A stretch of 64,000 nt of DNA from Flavobacterium azizsancarii (GCF_027980145.1 NZ_JAMZNK010000022.1:1-64000), one strand, 5' to 3'. Positions 16,962 through 26,211 are shown, counted from the first letter of the stretch. The notes: a model not told the origin generated them from the sequence alone. Numbers and translations: made by a program.

Positions 16962-17528
16962 TCAATATTTCAAGAGCTTTTTAGCACAGTCAGAAGCGAC
17001 AATTAAACCTCCTGCCATCATAATAATATCTTTTATAACCAATCTTCCGGCACCTGAAAGATAAGGAAAACCAAAATTTGGTGTTGTTATATCTCCACCT
17101 AAATTGGGAACCCAGACTTCAGGAGTAGTAATTAGAAAAGTAAGCGTAACTATTGCCATTCCCGCTGTGAGTAATCCGCCAAGAAGTCCTAAACGATTAT
17201 TAAATATACCCAAAAAAGTAAGCAATCCAATCCCTATAATTACCGTTCCTAACACATATGAAAAAGTATAAGTTCCGTTTTGTTTATTCCATTCAATGTT
17301 CTTCAGCACTACTTCACCTTCTTTATTTTTATGGTCTTTATATTCATTTGAATTATTACTATAAAAGAAACTCATTAAAGGACTATTTGCTACAAAAGGA
17401 ACGATTCCGTCTGCTTCATATTGAAAGAACTTAAGCCCGCCAATCCATACCATTACGATACAAATGGCGATTCGCATTAAATTAAAAAATTGACTTTGTA
17501 ATTTTGCTAACGTTTCTAAGATACTCAT
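16962..17528 (-). CDS. DUF417/YkgB (RclC-like) inner-membrane protein
   Basis: This 188-residue membrane protein is of the YkgB/DUF417 family, whose E. coli member RclC belongs to the reactive-chlorine response. It has the family features: a first helix VMVWIGGLKFFQYEADGI, then FVANSPLMSFFY, a central helix pair, and GRLVIKDIIMMAGG at the end. It lies 72 bases downstream of an AraC-family gene, as rclC lies near rclR in E. coli, although this AraC protein is not obviously RclR. The physiological role here is inferred. Confidence 0.85.
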   Translation of the reverse strand: MSILETLAKLQSQFFNLMRIAICIVMVWIGGLKFFQYEADGIVPFVANSPLMSFFYSNNSNEYKDHKNKEGEVVLKNIEWNKQNGTYTFSYVLGTVIIGIGLLTFLGIFNNRLGLLGGLLTAGMAIVTLTFLITTPEVWVPNLGGDITTPNFGFPYLSGAGRLVIKDIIMMAGGLIVASDCAKKLLKY

Positions 17529-17600
17529 CTTCTTGTTGTTTTAATATTTACAACAAAATTACTTGCATCTGCTTCTGGTTACAATGGACAAATAGGGATA

Positions 17601-18449
17601 TTATCTGGACAAATCTGCTACAATAGATATCCCAACATTTTCACGAAAAGCTGTAGGGGTAATTTTTGTATGCTTTTTAAAATATCGGCTGAAATAATTC
17701 TCATCATCAAAATTTAATTCAGCAGCTATTTCTTTCATACTCTTGTAGCTAAGATGAATCATTTTTTTAGATTCAAGTATAACCCTTTCATGAATTAATT
17801 CAGATGGTGTTTTCAGAAAATGCTGTTTGCATAATTTCGAAAAATTATTGGGCGAAATCCCCATTTGAGCAGCGTAAAAAGAAGGCTGTCTTTCTTTATA
17901 AAAATTATTTTCAAGTAAGGTTTTAAATTTCATTAACGGATGATGTATATTCTTCTCCTCTTCAATAACAAGATCTTTTGACTTAATTTTGCTGCATAAT
18001 GCAAGAATCAATTGCAGATAAGCTTTTACTACAGATTTAGAATAAGTATCCGCATTTTCTATTTCAACAATCAGTTTTCCTAAAATATAATCCAGTTCTA
18101 TATAATCTTCCGGTTCAAGATTTATATAAGGCTGCTGGTATATATTATTAAATAAAAGACCATTGCAAGCCACTTCTTTTTTATGGTATTCTATGCAATA
18201 AAAGTCACCATGAAACTGAAGTCTTCTTGTTGTAATTGGCTTTTCTGTACTAAAATAAATAATTTGATATGGAGTCGTAAATAGGGCTATTTTACCTTCA
18301 AAAACATATTCTGTCAGATCTACACTTATTTTTCCACTTCCTTCCAAAAGAAAAATATTATACATAGGCGAACCTCCACATTGATTGATATAACCTGTGG
18401 TGCATTCCTGAATCGTACAGTCTTCTTGATTTGTTTGTTCTTCTTTCAT
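17601..18449 (-). CDS. AraC-family transcription regulator
   Basis: This DNA-binding regulator of 282 residues has an N-terminal cupin-like sensing part (about 20-160) and a C-terminal double HTH AraC domain (about 172-275). Recognisable blocks are FYAAQMGISPNNFSKLCK and MKEIAAELNFDDENYFSRYF, the latter being the usual second-HTH signature. It sits directly upstream of the DUF417 gene on the same strand and probably controls it and the HPP-like gene. Signal unknown; an oxidant response is a guess from the DUF417 link. Confidence 0.92.
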   Translation of the reverse strand: MKEEQTNQEDCTIQECTTGYINQCGGSPMYNIFLLEGSGKISVDLTEYVFEGKIALFTTPYQIIYFSTEKPITTRRLQFHGDFYCIEYHKKEVACNGLLFNNIYQQPYINLEPEDYIELDYILGKLIVEIENADTYSKSVVKAYLQLILALCSKIKSKDLVIEEEKNIHHPLMKFKTLLENNFYKERQPSFYAAQMGISPNNFSKLCKQHFLKTPSELIHERVILESKKMIHLSYKSMKEIAAELNFDDENYFSRYFKKHTKITPTAFRENVGISIVADLSR

Positions 18450-18881
18450 TCGTAATTTTAACTTAAACGCTATTCTTCGTTTTCAATACACAGTTGCGCA
18501 AGCTTAACAAATATTGCATAAAAACTATTACAGATTTCTACACCGAAACCATTGCTTCTTTATAATAAAAATTAGTTTTAAATTAGCAATACATCAAATG
18601 TCGTAAAAATGTCGTGAGATAACCGTTATCGAATTATTCTTTTTAAAATAATTTTGAGATACAATAGATCAAAACAATATAATTTGATTGGAACATTTAA
18701 AATCCTATAAATGTAATTTTAGAATCTCTTGTTAGTAAAAAAAATGATCTGCAACTTGTATCAATAAAACTAGTTGCCTGGTAAAAATAGTTATATATTA
18801 GTCTTAAAAAAACAAAAACAGTTCCTTAAATCTTTCCAATTGATCTGATAAAAGCTATTTTACGGCAGATAGAAGTGAGTT
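18450..18881. other. 432-base AT-rich spacer, no gene seen
   Basis: The spacer lies between the divergent AraC and DUF2071 genes. The visible small structures are a direct repeat ATGTCGT at 18599-18615 and an AATTATT/AATAATT-type weak hairpin near 18633-18653. I see no open frame of interest and no clear promoter pair. Confidence 0.5.
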
Positions 18882-18908
18882 ATGCTCTTTAGTAAAACTG
18901 ATACCGAA

Positions 18909-19616
18909 ATGAAAATTCCAACCCTACACGGATATATCGAAAGAAGAATTTTAATCAACTTTACAGCTGACCCAAAATCTGTAGAAAAGATAATTCCGTT
19001 TCCTTATAGACCAAAAATATACAAAGACAAAGCCATAGTTGGAATTTGCCTAATAAGACTAAAAAACATAAAACCAAAAGGATTTCCTAACTTTATTGGA
19101 GTAAACTCAGAAAACGGCGCTCATCGTATTGCTGTTGAATGGGACGAAAATGGTGAGATAAAATCAGGCGTTTATATTCCGCGAAGAGATACTTCGTTAA
19201 AGTTAAACACACTTGTTGGCGGAAGAATATTTCCGGGCAAACATTATCATGCAAAATTTAATGTGGTCGAAAAAAACGGAAATTATCATATTAATTTTAA
19301 GAGCTCAGATAATACTGAAATATTGATTGATGCCACAGAAACAAAATTATTTAGTGATAAATCAATTTTTGAAACATTAAGTAATGCTTCCACATTTTTT
19401 GAAAATGGCGACCTTGGATATTCGCCCAATAAAGACAAATTTGATGGATTAAGATTGAAAGCATATAACTGGGAAGTCAGACCTCTTGACATAATGAAAG
19501 TAAAATCCAGCTTTTTTGAAAATGAAGAAATTTTTCCAAAAGGATCTGTAACTTTTGATAACGCATTACTAATGACAAACATTGAACACGAATGGAAAAG
19601 TGAAAGTGATAGATAA
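18909..19616 (+). CDS. DUF2071-family protein
   Basis: This soluble protein of about 235 residues has a DUF2071 (acetoacetate-decarboxylase-like) fold. Landmarks are HGYIERRILINFTADP, the central GVYIPRRDTSLKLNTLVGG and FPGKHYHAKF. I prefer the ATG at 18909, since MKIPTLHGY begins the domain directly; an in-frame ATG at 18882 would add nine residues with no visible function. The gene ends just before a bidirectional terminator shared with the tRNA gene. The function of the family in bacteria is unknown to me. Confidence 0.75.
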   Translation: MKIPTLHGYIERRILINFTADPKSVEKIIPFPYRPKIYKDKAIVGICLIRLKNIKPKGFPNFIGVNSENGAHRIAVEWDENGEIKSGVYIPRRDTSLKLNTLVGGRIFPGKHYHAKFNVVEKNGNYHINFKSSDNTEILIDATETKLFSDKSIFETLSNASTFFENGDLGYSPNKDKFDGLRLKAYNWEVRPLDIMKVKSSFFENEEIFPKGSVTFDNALLMTNIEHEWKSESDR

Positions 19617-19685
19617 GAGTGAAGAAACTCAGAACTACTATTCTTTATACAAACACAATTTACCAAACAATTAAAAAAAAAAGAC

Positions 19686-19722
19686 ATAAAAAAACCTATT
19701 TCATCTCGAAATAGGTTTTTTC
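19686..19722. terminator. Bidirectional terminator
   Basis: AAAACCTATTTC (19691-19702) pairs with GAAATAGGTTTT (19708-19719), with A-run on the left and T-run on the right. It can end the DUF2071 transcript on the plus strand and the tRNA-Arg transcript on the minus strand. Confidence 0.8.
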
Positions 19723-19727
19723 TTTTG

Positions 19728-19801
19728 TGACCACGGAGGGGTTCGAACCCCCAACCCTCAGAGCCGAAATCTGATATTCTATCCAGTTGAACTACGTGGT
19801 C
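19728..19801 (-). tRNA. tRNA-Arg (anticodon TCG)
   Basis: On the minus strand the acceptor arm GACCACG pairs with CGTGGTC. The anticodon arm is TCAGA-TTTCGGC-TCTGA, with anticodon TCG reading CGA/CGG arginine codons, and the T arm is GGGGG-TTCGAAC-CCCTC (with one G-U or mismatch end pair). The discriminator base is A and the CCA end is not encoded (ACA follows), which is normal for the phylum. Length is 74 bases. Confidence 0.95.
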
Positions 19802-19825
19802 AAAAAAATAAATTTTCAATCTTTT

Positions 19826-19865
19826 AAATTCCAAATACCCACTTTACAATTGGAATTTGGAATTT
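19826..19865. repeat. AAATTCCAAAT-type inverted repeat
   Basis: AAATTCCAAAT at 19826-19836 is the complement of ATTTGGAATTT at 19855-19865. The same AAATTCC word recurs at 31472-31505 and in the 38523-38685 spacer, so it belongs to a dispersed short-repeat family. Confidence 0.55.
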
Positions 19866-19877
19866 ATATTTTGGACT

Positions 19878-20327
19878 TTAAACTAGTAACTTCTTAACAA
19901 TAGTAGAAATTGTTTTTCCTTCAGCAGTTCCGCCTAGTTGAGCAGACGCTAATCCCATAACTTTTCCCATTGATCCAATTCCAGACGCACCTGTTTCTGC
20001 AATAATTTTTGCAATTACAGCTTCTACTTCTGCTTCGCTTAATTGTGCAGGAAGAAATTTCTCGATTACAGCAATTTGCGCTAATTCTGGCTCAGCCAAA
20101 TCAGGACGATTTTGTTCTGTAAAAATTCTTGCACTTTCTTTACGGGTTTTAACTAGTCTTTGAAGTAATTTAACTTCATCGTCTTCTGTTAATTCTTCTT
20201 TAGAACCTGAAGCTGTAGCAGCTAATAACATTTCAGATTTAATTGCTCTTAATGCTTCTAATGCTACTGTATCTTTTGCTCTCATGGCGGTTTTAATGTC
20301 GTCCATGATTAATGTTTGTAAACTCAT
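19878..20327 (-). CDS. GatB/YqeY-domain protein
   Basis: This small cytosolic helical protein of 149 residues has the GatB/YqeY fold, related to the tail domain of amidotransferase subunit GatB. It has the usual blocks: MDDIKTAMRAKDTVALEALRAIKSE at the N-terminus, KLLQRLVKTRKESA, EKFLPAQLSEAEVE and GSMGKVMGLASAQLGG near the end. It follows ftsZ in the same orientation, but a terminator and a dispersed repeat lie between, so it probably has its own promoter. Function: probably tRNA-related, not established. Confidence 0.92.
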   Translation of the reverse strand: MSLQTLIMDDIKTAMRAKDTVALEALRAIKSEMLLAATASGSKEELTEDDEVKLLQRLVKTRKESARIFTEQNRPDLAEPELAQIAVIEKFLPAQLSEAEVEAVIAKIIAETGASGIGSMGKVMGLASAQLGGTAEGKTISTIVKKLLV

Positions 20328-20414
20328 CTTATTTTTTATTTAAATAGGTAAAACCTATAATTGACATGAATAATTGAAATCGTGCTCTTGACTTATAGTA
20401 AAACACCAATCATT

Positions 20415-20478
20415 TGTCAGGCTGAGCGAAGTCGAAGCCATTTTAGGTAATTAACCTTCGACTTCGCTCAGGGTGACA
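20415..20478. repeat. Palindromic element GTCAGGCTGAGCGAAGTCGAAG
   Basis: The left arm (20415-20437, TGTCAGGCTGAGCGAAGTCG and onward) and the right arm (20456-20478, CTTCGACTTCGCTCAGGGTG and onward) are near-perfect complements with an 18-base loop. It lies between ftsZ and the GatB/YqeY gene, next to the ftsZ terminator. This GCTGAGCGAAGTCGAAG word is a widespread dispersed intergenic repeat in Bacteroidota (general knowledge). A related CGAGATGACA piece occurs at about 57690-57715. Confidence 0.7.
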
Positions 20479-20532
20479 ATATTTCTTAAATATAAATACT
20501 TTTAAAGTCAAATTTTAAATTCTGTGCGAAGA

Positions 20533-20570
20533 TAAAAAAAATAACCCGAAAATTAAATCCAATTTTCGGG
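20533..20570 (-). terminator. Terminator of the dcw cluster after ftsZ
   Basis: CCCGAAAATT (20545-20554) and AATTTTCGGG (20561-20570) form a perfect stem, and on the minus strand a run of eight T follows. It lies 28 bases after the ftsZ stop. Confidence 0.85.
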
Positions 20571-20597
20571 CTATCTGTATTTATTATTATCCTAAAA

Positions 20598-22640
20598 TTA
20601 ATCTACGTTGTCGTGCAAAAATGAATTATTTGAACGCAATTGCAAATCGTTGTTACTATCTGTTCCAACTGATATTCTAGAATTGTTATTATTTGATTGA
20701 GAATTAGACAAATCGATACCTAATCTTTTGTAAGCCGGCTCTTTTTCTAACTCGTCAATTCTTGAAACATTATTATGGAATTTATAATTAAATTCTTTTA
20801 GTTTCTTTCTTCTTTCTTCAGCTCTTAATCTTAATGTTTCTTCGATTGTTAATTCCATCGGAGAAACTTCTGAAACTGTTGTAAAGTTTCCTTCACTGGC
20901 AAAATCAACTTTTTGTTTCATGGTGATATTTAATTCCGCAGGAATTACTTCTTCTACCACTTTATCAGCAGGTTTTGATGCCACTAAGTCATTCTCTACC
21001 TCCATATATTCTTCTAACGAATATTTGATGATCCCTTTATCTGAAAGTTCAGTTACCGGTACAAATTGTACTGGATCATTTACTTTGATATTACGGGTTT
21101 CATTCGATAATTCGAATAAAATTTTATTCTCTTGCTGAGCAACCGGTTCTTTTTTAACTTCAGGCTCTGATCTGAAAAGAGGTAAGTCAAAAGAAAAAGT
21201 GGTTTGTTCTTCTCTTTCAAAAGTTCTTTGCTGAACTTGTTGAACAGGTTTTACTTCCTGAACAATTTGCGCTTCCGGAGATGAAATCGTAAAATCAATA
21301 TCTGTAATAGGCGAAACAATTTCGAATGTTACATCCAGGTTTTTAATAAACTCAGACATTACTACTAATTCATCCTGATTCATTGACGGAGCAACGGGAG
21401 TAACTTCAACCGGTGTAACTGCAATTGGAGCAACTACAACTGGAGCAACTTGTGTAGGTGTAAATGGAGTTACGATATCTTCATCATCATCCATTAAATC
21501 AAAAACAATTTTCTCTTCTGATTTTGCAGTAGGTGTTTCAGCATTTACATCAAAAGAAGTAACCGATTTATTCGTTAAATTATGAACGCTTCTTTGTTCA
21601 TCTTCTAACGTATGAATGATTTTTTTAGGTTCTGTATTTACAATTTCATTTTGTTGTTCAACATCAAAACCTGTTGCAATAATAGTCACGGCAATAGCAT
21701 CACCAAGAGTTTCGTCTTCACCAACTCCCATGATAATATTAGCATTATGACCTGCTTCTACCTGAATGTGATCATTGATTTCTCCAATCTCATCCAATGT
21801 AATTTCGTTTGATCCAGAAACGATAAGCAACAATACGTTTTTGGCTCCTGTAATCTTGTTGTCGTTTAACAACGGAGAATCCAATGCTGAAACGATAGCA
21901 TCTTTCGCTCTGTTCTCACCCGCAGCAACAGAAGATCCCATGATAGCTGTTCCGCTGTTTGATAAAACAGTTTTAGCATCACGTAAATCGATATTTTGAG
22001 TATAGTGGTGCGTAATTACTTCAGCAATACCTCTTGAGGCTGTTGCCAAAACTTCATCCGCTTTAGAGAATCCTGCTTTAAAACCAAGATTTCCGTATAC
22101 TTCTCTTAACTTATTATTATTAATTACAATTAACGAATCGACTTGCTTACGCAATTTTTCGATTCCTAAAAGCGCTTGTTCCTGACGCACTTTTCCTTCA
22201 AACTGAAAAGGAATAGTTACGATACCTACAGTAAGGATTTCTCTTTCTTTTGCCAATTGTGCAATTACCGGAGCTGCACCAGTACCTGTTCCACCACCCA
22301 TACCAGCGGTAATAAACACCATCTTAGTACCACGGTCTAACATTTTTTCGATATCGGCGATACTCTCAATAGCAGATTGCTGTCCTACATCAGGATTTGC
22401 TCCTGCTCCAAGACCTTCTGTAAGGTTCATACCTAACTGAATTTTATTAGGTACAGAACTATTCTGCAGTGCCTGTGAATCAGTATTACAAACGATGAAA
22501 TCAACGCCTTTAATACCTTGTTTAAACATATGGTTGATAGCATTACTACCACCTCCACCTACACCTATTACTTTGATAACATTTGATTGGTTTTTTGGTA
22601 AATCAAATGAAATACTTCCAAATTCTGAGTTGCTCATCAT
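20598..22640 (-). CDS. ftsZ: Cell division protein FtsZ
   Basis: This tubulin-like GTPase forms the division ring. The GTPase core (about residues 18-330) has VIGVGGGGSNAINHM, the tubulin signature GMGGGTGTGAAP (GGGTGTG at 115-121) and the T7-loop region NNNKLREVYGNLGF. The protein is 680 residues, far longer than the usual 380-400, because of a low-complexity linker rich in V, P, E and T. A conserved-looking C-terminal peptide (EPAYKRLGIDLS, about 634-645) is followed by 35 more residues rich in N and S. It is the last gene of the dcw cluster, 81 bases after ftsA. The second Met is an equally possible start. Confidence 0.98.
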   Translation of the reverse strand: MMSNSEFGSISFDLPKNQSNVIKVIGVGGGGSNAINHMFKQGIKGVDFIVCNTDSQALQNSSVPNKIQLGMNLTEGLGAGANPDVGQQSAIESIADIEKMLDRGTKMVFITAGMGGGTGTGAAPVIAQLAKEREILTVGIVTIPFQFEGKVRQEQALLGIEKLRKQVDSLIVINNNKLREVYGNLGFKAGFSKADEVLATASRGIAEVITHHYTQNIDLRDAKTVLSNSGTAIMGSSVAAGENRAKDAIVSALDSPLLNDNKITGAKNVLLLIVSGSNEITLDEIGEINDHIQVEAGHNANIIMGVGEDETLGDAIAVTIIATGFDVEQQNEIVNTEPKKIIHTLEDEQRSVHNLTNKSVTSFDVNAETPTAKSEEKIVFDLMDDDEDIVTPFTPTQVAPVVVAPIAVTPVEVTPVAPSMNQDELVVMSEFIKNLDVTFEIVSPITDIDFTISSPEAQIVQEVKPVQQVQQRTFEREEQTTFSFDLPLFRSEPEVKKEPVAQQENKILFELSNETRNIKVNDPVQFVPVTELSDKGIIKYSLEEYMEVENDLVASKPADKVVEEVIPAELNITMKQKVDFASEGNFTTVSEVSPMELTIEETLRLRAEERRKKLKEFNYKFHNNVSRIDELEKEPAYKRLGIDLSNSQSNNNNSRISVGTDSNNDLQLRSNNSFLHDNVD

Positions 22641-22721
22641 CTTTTTGGTTTTTGAAATTCTTATTTAATACATTTTTTACTTCTTGACTTGGGGCCAATA
22701 GTAATTCCTTTTCTCTTATTA

Positions 22722-24146
22722 TTATTCTGCGTTGTCTAAAAAATCTTTGATTTTGTCGACATATCTATCAAAAAATGATCTTCTAATTTTAGTTTCCGTA
22801 GATTCTTCCTTAGATACATTATTCCTAACAACTTCTCTTGTTTCTTCAATAGTTTCTACTCTTTCAACGTAGTTTTCTTCAACTTCGTATCGTTGCTGTA
22901 CAGGTTGTTGTACCGGAGGCGGAACATTTCTGTATACTACCTTTGTCTGTTCGTTTACAATCTCCATTCTCACAGCACTTTGTGTACTGTTTTCGATACT
23001 GTTCATTACCAAACCAACTGCTGTTGCAAACAACGGACTAGAAATTTCTTCGCTTGAATTGCCTGCTAAATGCTCGTTTGGATATCCAATTCTGGTATCC
23101 ATACCAGTAATGTATTCTACTAATTGCTTAATATGTTTAAGCTGAGCACCACCACCTGTAAGAACAATTCCTGCAATTAATTTTTTACGGGGATCTTCAT
23201 GTCCATAAGCTTTAATTTCTGCAAAAACCTGCTCTACAATTTCTACCACTCGGGCATGAATAATTTTAGATAAGTTTTTAAGCGAAATCTCTTTTGGCTC
23301 TCTTCCTCTTAATCCGGGAATAGAAACAATCTCGTTGTCTTTATTTTCTCCCGGCCAAGCCGATCCGAATTTTATTTTTAAAAGCTCTGCTTGTTTTTCG
23401 ATAATTGAACAACCTTCTTTAATATCGTCTGTAATTACGTTTCCTCCAAAAGGTATCACTGCAGTATGACGAATAATACCATCTTTAAAAATGGCTAAAT
23501 CTGTTGTTCCTCCACCAATATCAATCAAAGCTACTCCTGCTTCTTTTTCTTCCTGACTCAAAACGGCATCTGCAGAAGCTAATGGTTCTAATGTCAATCC
23601 TGACAATTCGATTCCTGAACTCTGAATACATCTTCCCACATTTCTGATCGATGATGCCTGCCCAACTACTACATGAAAACTAGATTCTAATCTTCCACCG
23701 TACATTCCGATTGGTTCTTTTATCTCAGACTGCCCGTCGATTTTAAATTCTTGTGGCAGAACGTGAATAATTTCTTCTCCCGGTAACATCGCCAGTTTAT
23801 TTACCTGGTCGATCAAAAGCTGAATATCTTTTTCTCCAATTACTTCTTCCGGATTATTACGGCTGATGTAATCTGTATGCTGTATACTTCTAATGTGTTG
23901 TCCTGCGATCCCTACAACGACATCTTTTATTTTATAACCTGAATTATTTTCGGCTTCAAGTATTGCTTGTTGAATCGATTGGATAGTTTGCGTGATGTTG
24001 TTTACAACTCCTCGCGCAACTCCTAAACTTTTGGATTTCCCAATACCCAAAATTTCCAACTTACCATACTCATTCTTCTTGCCGATCATGGCAACTATCT
24101 TTGTCGTTCCAATATCTAGACCTACTGCAATGTTATCTTTTTCCAT
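22722..24146 (-). CDS. ftsA: Cell division protein FtsA
   Basis: This actin-like ATPase tethers FtsZ to the membrane. It starts with the actin-family motif VGLDIGTTKIVAMIGK and carries the phosphate-2 motif ALIDIGGGTTDLAIF and the adenosine motif GIVLTGGGAQLKH. After about residue 385 comes a Q/E/V-rich linker. The C-terminus, SFFDRYVDKIKDFLDNAE, is an amphipathic helix suited to membrane binding. It lies between ftsQ (6-base gap) and ftsZ, in the conserved dcw order. Its length of 474 residues is slightly long because of the linker. Confidence 0.98.
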   Translation of the reverse strand: MEKDNIAVGLDIGTTKIVAMIGKKNEYGKLEILGIGKSKSLGVARGVVNNITQTIQSIQQAILEAENNSGYKIKDVVVGIAGQHIRSIQHTDYISRNNPEEVIGEKDIQLLIDQVNKLAMLPGEEIIHVLPQEFKIDGQSEIKEPIGMYGGRLESSFHVVVGQASSIRNVGRCIQSSGIELSGLTLEPLASADAVLSQEEKEAGVALIDIGGGTTDLAIFKDGIIRHTAVIPFGGNVITDDIKEGCSIIEKQAELLKIKFGSAWPGENKDNEIVSIPGLRGREPKEISLKNLSKIIHARVVEIVEQVFAEIKAYGHEDPRKKLIAGIVLTGGGAQLKHIKQLVEYITGMDTRIGYPNEHLAGNSSEEISSPLFATAVGLVMNSIENSTQSAVRMEIVNEQTKVVYRNVPPPVQQPVQQRYEVEENYVERVETIEETREVVRNNVSKEESTETKIRRSFFDRYVDKIKDFLDNAE

Positions 24147-24152
24147 TTTCTA

Positions 24153-24875
24153 TTATTTTGTGCAAACTACTTGTTCCGTAAACCTAAGGTCAATTTTATT
24201 GTATTTATATAACGAACTATCTAAAACCGCTTTCTGAAAAAAGGCTTTATAGTTATTAAATTTCTCATCAACATTCATCGTTCTGCCAAAATCGATGAAG
24301 TAATTATAATTTCTATTAAACATTTTTAAGCTTCCATTAGGCATAATTTGAATTGCAATGATGTTTTTTCTCAAAAACGCATCGTCATAAATTGTGCGAA
24401 ATAGCGCCGCTAAATCTTCGTTATTTTTTTCATTTATTGCCCCGGAAACAAGCGGAACTCTCGCAGTATAATTGTCTGACAAAGGCATTTTATTACCCTC
24501 ATAGTCAATATAAAAAGAGGCATCACCATCATAAACTCTCGCTATTGGTGTCTTCTGTTTTACTACTGCTTTTAGAACACCATCGATACTTACAAAAACA
24601 TTTGATTTTTCAATCATCTCTTGCGTATCAAGGGTTTTCTCAATCTTATTCAAATCTAGTTCATCTTTTCGGATACTGGAAGCGTCTTTTTTATTTTCTA
24701 TCAACAATTTATTAACCGTTTCCGGTTTCACAAAAAGCGTATTTTCCCCTACAAAAACAACAACAGATTTTTTTAATTTTCGGTCACCATTTCGATGTTT
24801 AGCGAAAGAATATAAAAATAAAACGAGTCCTAAAATGAGAATTAATCTAATATTTGTCCAATTAAATATTTTCAT
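24153..24875 (-). CDS. ftsQ: Cell division protein FtsQ
   Basis: This bitopic inner-membrane division protein links the early and late divisome. It has one transmembrane helix (about residues 9-25, IRLILILGLVLFLYSFA) and a periplasmic part with the POTRA-like and FtsQ domains. The sequence is diverged, as usual in Bacteroidota, so the call leans on size (240), topology and its place between murC and ftsA. Its first 14 bases overlap the end of murC, implying coupled translation. Confidence 0.93.
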   Translation of the reverse strand: MKIFNWTNIRLILILGLVLFLYSFAKHRNGDRKLKKSVVVFVGENTLFVKPETVNKLLIENKKDASSIRKDELDLNKIEKTLDTQEMIEKSNVFVSIDGVLKAVVKQKTPIARVYDGDASFYIDYEGNKMPLSDNYTARVPLVSGAINEKNNEDLAALFRTIYDDAFLRKNIIAIQIMPNGSLKMFNRNYNYFIDFGRTMNVDEKFNNYKAFFQKAVLDSSLYKYNKIDLRFTEQVVCTK

Positions 24876-26211
24876 TTAGCATTTTTTTGATTGACGGAAC
24901 CATCTCTCCAATATCACCAGCTCCTATTGTTACAATTATTGGCGCATCACTGGCTTTGATCTCCGCTAATAAATCACTTTTTGCAACAATTTTCTTATTC
25001 GAATTTGTCATTTTTCCCAACAACCACTCTGATGTAATCCCATCCATCGGTAATTCGCGTGCCGGGTAAATATCCATTAAAAATACTTCATCAAACTGAG
25101 ACAGGCTTTCTGCAAATCCATCAACAAAATCTCTTGTTCTGCTGAACAAATGAGGCTGAAAAATTGCCAGTACCTTAAGTCCGGGATACAACTCAGTAAC
25201 TGCCTGATGTACCGCATTTATCTCTGTTGGATGATGTGCATAATCATCTATATAAACTAATTTATCAGACTTAATCTGATACGAAAAACGTCTTCTGATT
25301 CCGTTGAATGAAGCAATGGCTTTTGCAATCAAGTCGGTCGGGGTGCCAAAAGTCTTCGCCATCGCAATAGCCATCAATCCATTCATTAAATTGTGCTTTC
25401 CGGGCAAACCAAAATGCAGATCTTTCATGATCTCTGATGGTGTCTGAACATCAAAAACATAACTCCCATCTTCTATACGAACATTAAAAGCCTTATATAC
25501 AGCATCTTCATTTATAGCACATTGTACTCCTTCAAGTGGTAACTCTTTTGTTATAAACAGCTTAGTTTTATCTTCTACTTTATTGGCAAATTCAACAAAC
25601 GAAGCCTCAATTGCCTCACTTGTTCCGTAAATATCCAAATGATCTGCATCCATTGACGTAATACAGGCAATATTGGGATGTAAATGCAAAAACGAACGAT
25701 CGAATTCGTCAGCTTCTACAACTGTCACAGTCTTTCCGCTTCCAATTAAGTTAGAATTGTAATTCTCAACAATTCCACCAACAAAAGCCGTAACATCAGC
25801 TCCACTTTCATATAAAATATGACCTAAAATACTTGAGGTTGTAGTTTTTCCGTGTGTACCGGCAACTGCAAAACTAAAAGTGTCTTTTGTTATAATTCCT
25901 AAAACTTCGGCACGCTTTTTAATCTCGTAATTTCTTTCGATAAAATAATTCCACTCTGAATGTGTTTTTGGTACAGCCGGAGTAAAAATTACCAGTGTAT
26001 TTTCAACAAAATAATTAGCAGGAATCAGATTTATGTTATCTTCAAAATGAATATCAATACCACTTTCAATTAATTCACTCGTCAGCATTGATGGTGTTTT
26101 ATCGTAACCCGAAACCTGTTTCCCGATATTTTTAAAATAACGGGCCAGTGCACTCATTCCGATGCCTCCAATGCCTATAAAATAAACGTTTTGTATTTGA
26201 TCTAAATTCAT
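24862..26211 (-). CDS. murC: UDP-N-acetylmuramate--L-alanine ligase MurC
   Basis: This cytosolic ATP-dependent ligase adds L-alanine to UDP-MurNAc, the first step of the peptidoglycan stem peptide. The N-terminal UDP-binding motif is GIGGIGMSALA (13-23), the P-loop is GTHGKTTT (118-125), and the middle-domain block YIDDYAHHPTEI is typical of MurC. Its 449 residues are normal. It overlaps ftsQ by 14 bases and is separated from murG by a 153-base spacer. That spacer has a TTTCTTATATAAGAAA palindrome (26244-26259), so an internal promoter is possible. Confidence 0.98.
   Translation of the reverse strand: MNLDQIQNVYFIGIGGIGMSALARYFKNIGKQVSGYDKTPSMLTSELIESGIDIHFEDNINLIPANYFVENTLVIFTPAVPKTHSEWNYFIERNYEIKKRAEVLGIITKDTFSFAVAGTHGKTTTSSILGHILYESGADVTAFVGGIVENYNSNLIGSGKTVTVVEADEFDRSFLHLHPNIACITSMDADHLDIYGTSEAIEASFVEFANKVEDKTKLFITKELPLEGVQCAINEDAVYKAFNVRIEDGSYVFDVQTPSEIMKDLHFGLPGKHNLMNGLMAIAMAKTFGTPTDLIAKAIASFNGIRRRFSYQIKSDKLVYIDDYAHHPTEINAVHQAVTELYPGLKVLAIFQPHLFSRTRDFVDGFAESLSQFDEVFLMDIYPARELPMDGITSEWLLGKMTNSNKKIVAKSDLLAEIKASDAPIIVTIGAGDIGEMVPSIKKMLNENI

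Noticed and set aside
18595..18620. ATGTCGT direct repeat upstream of the AraC gene
   Set aside because: Two 7-base words in AT-rich DNA, with no spacing or promoter context to support an operator.
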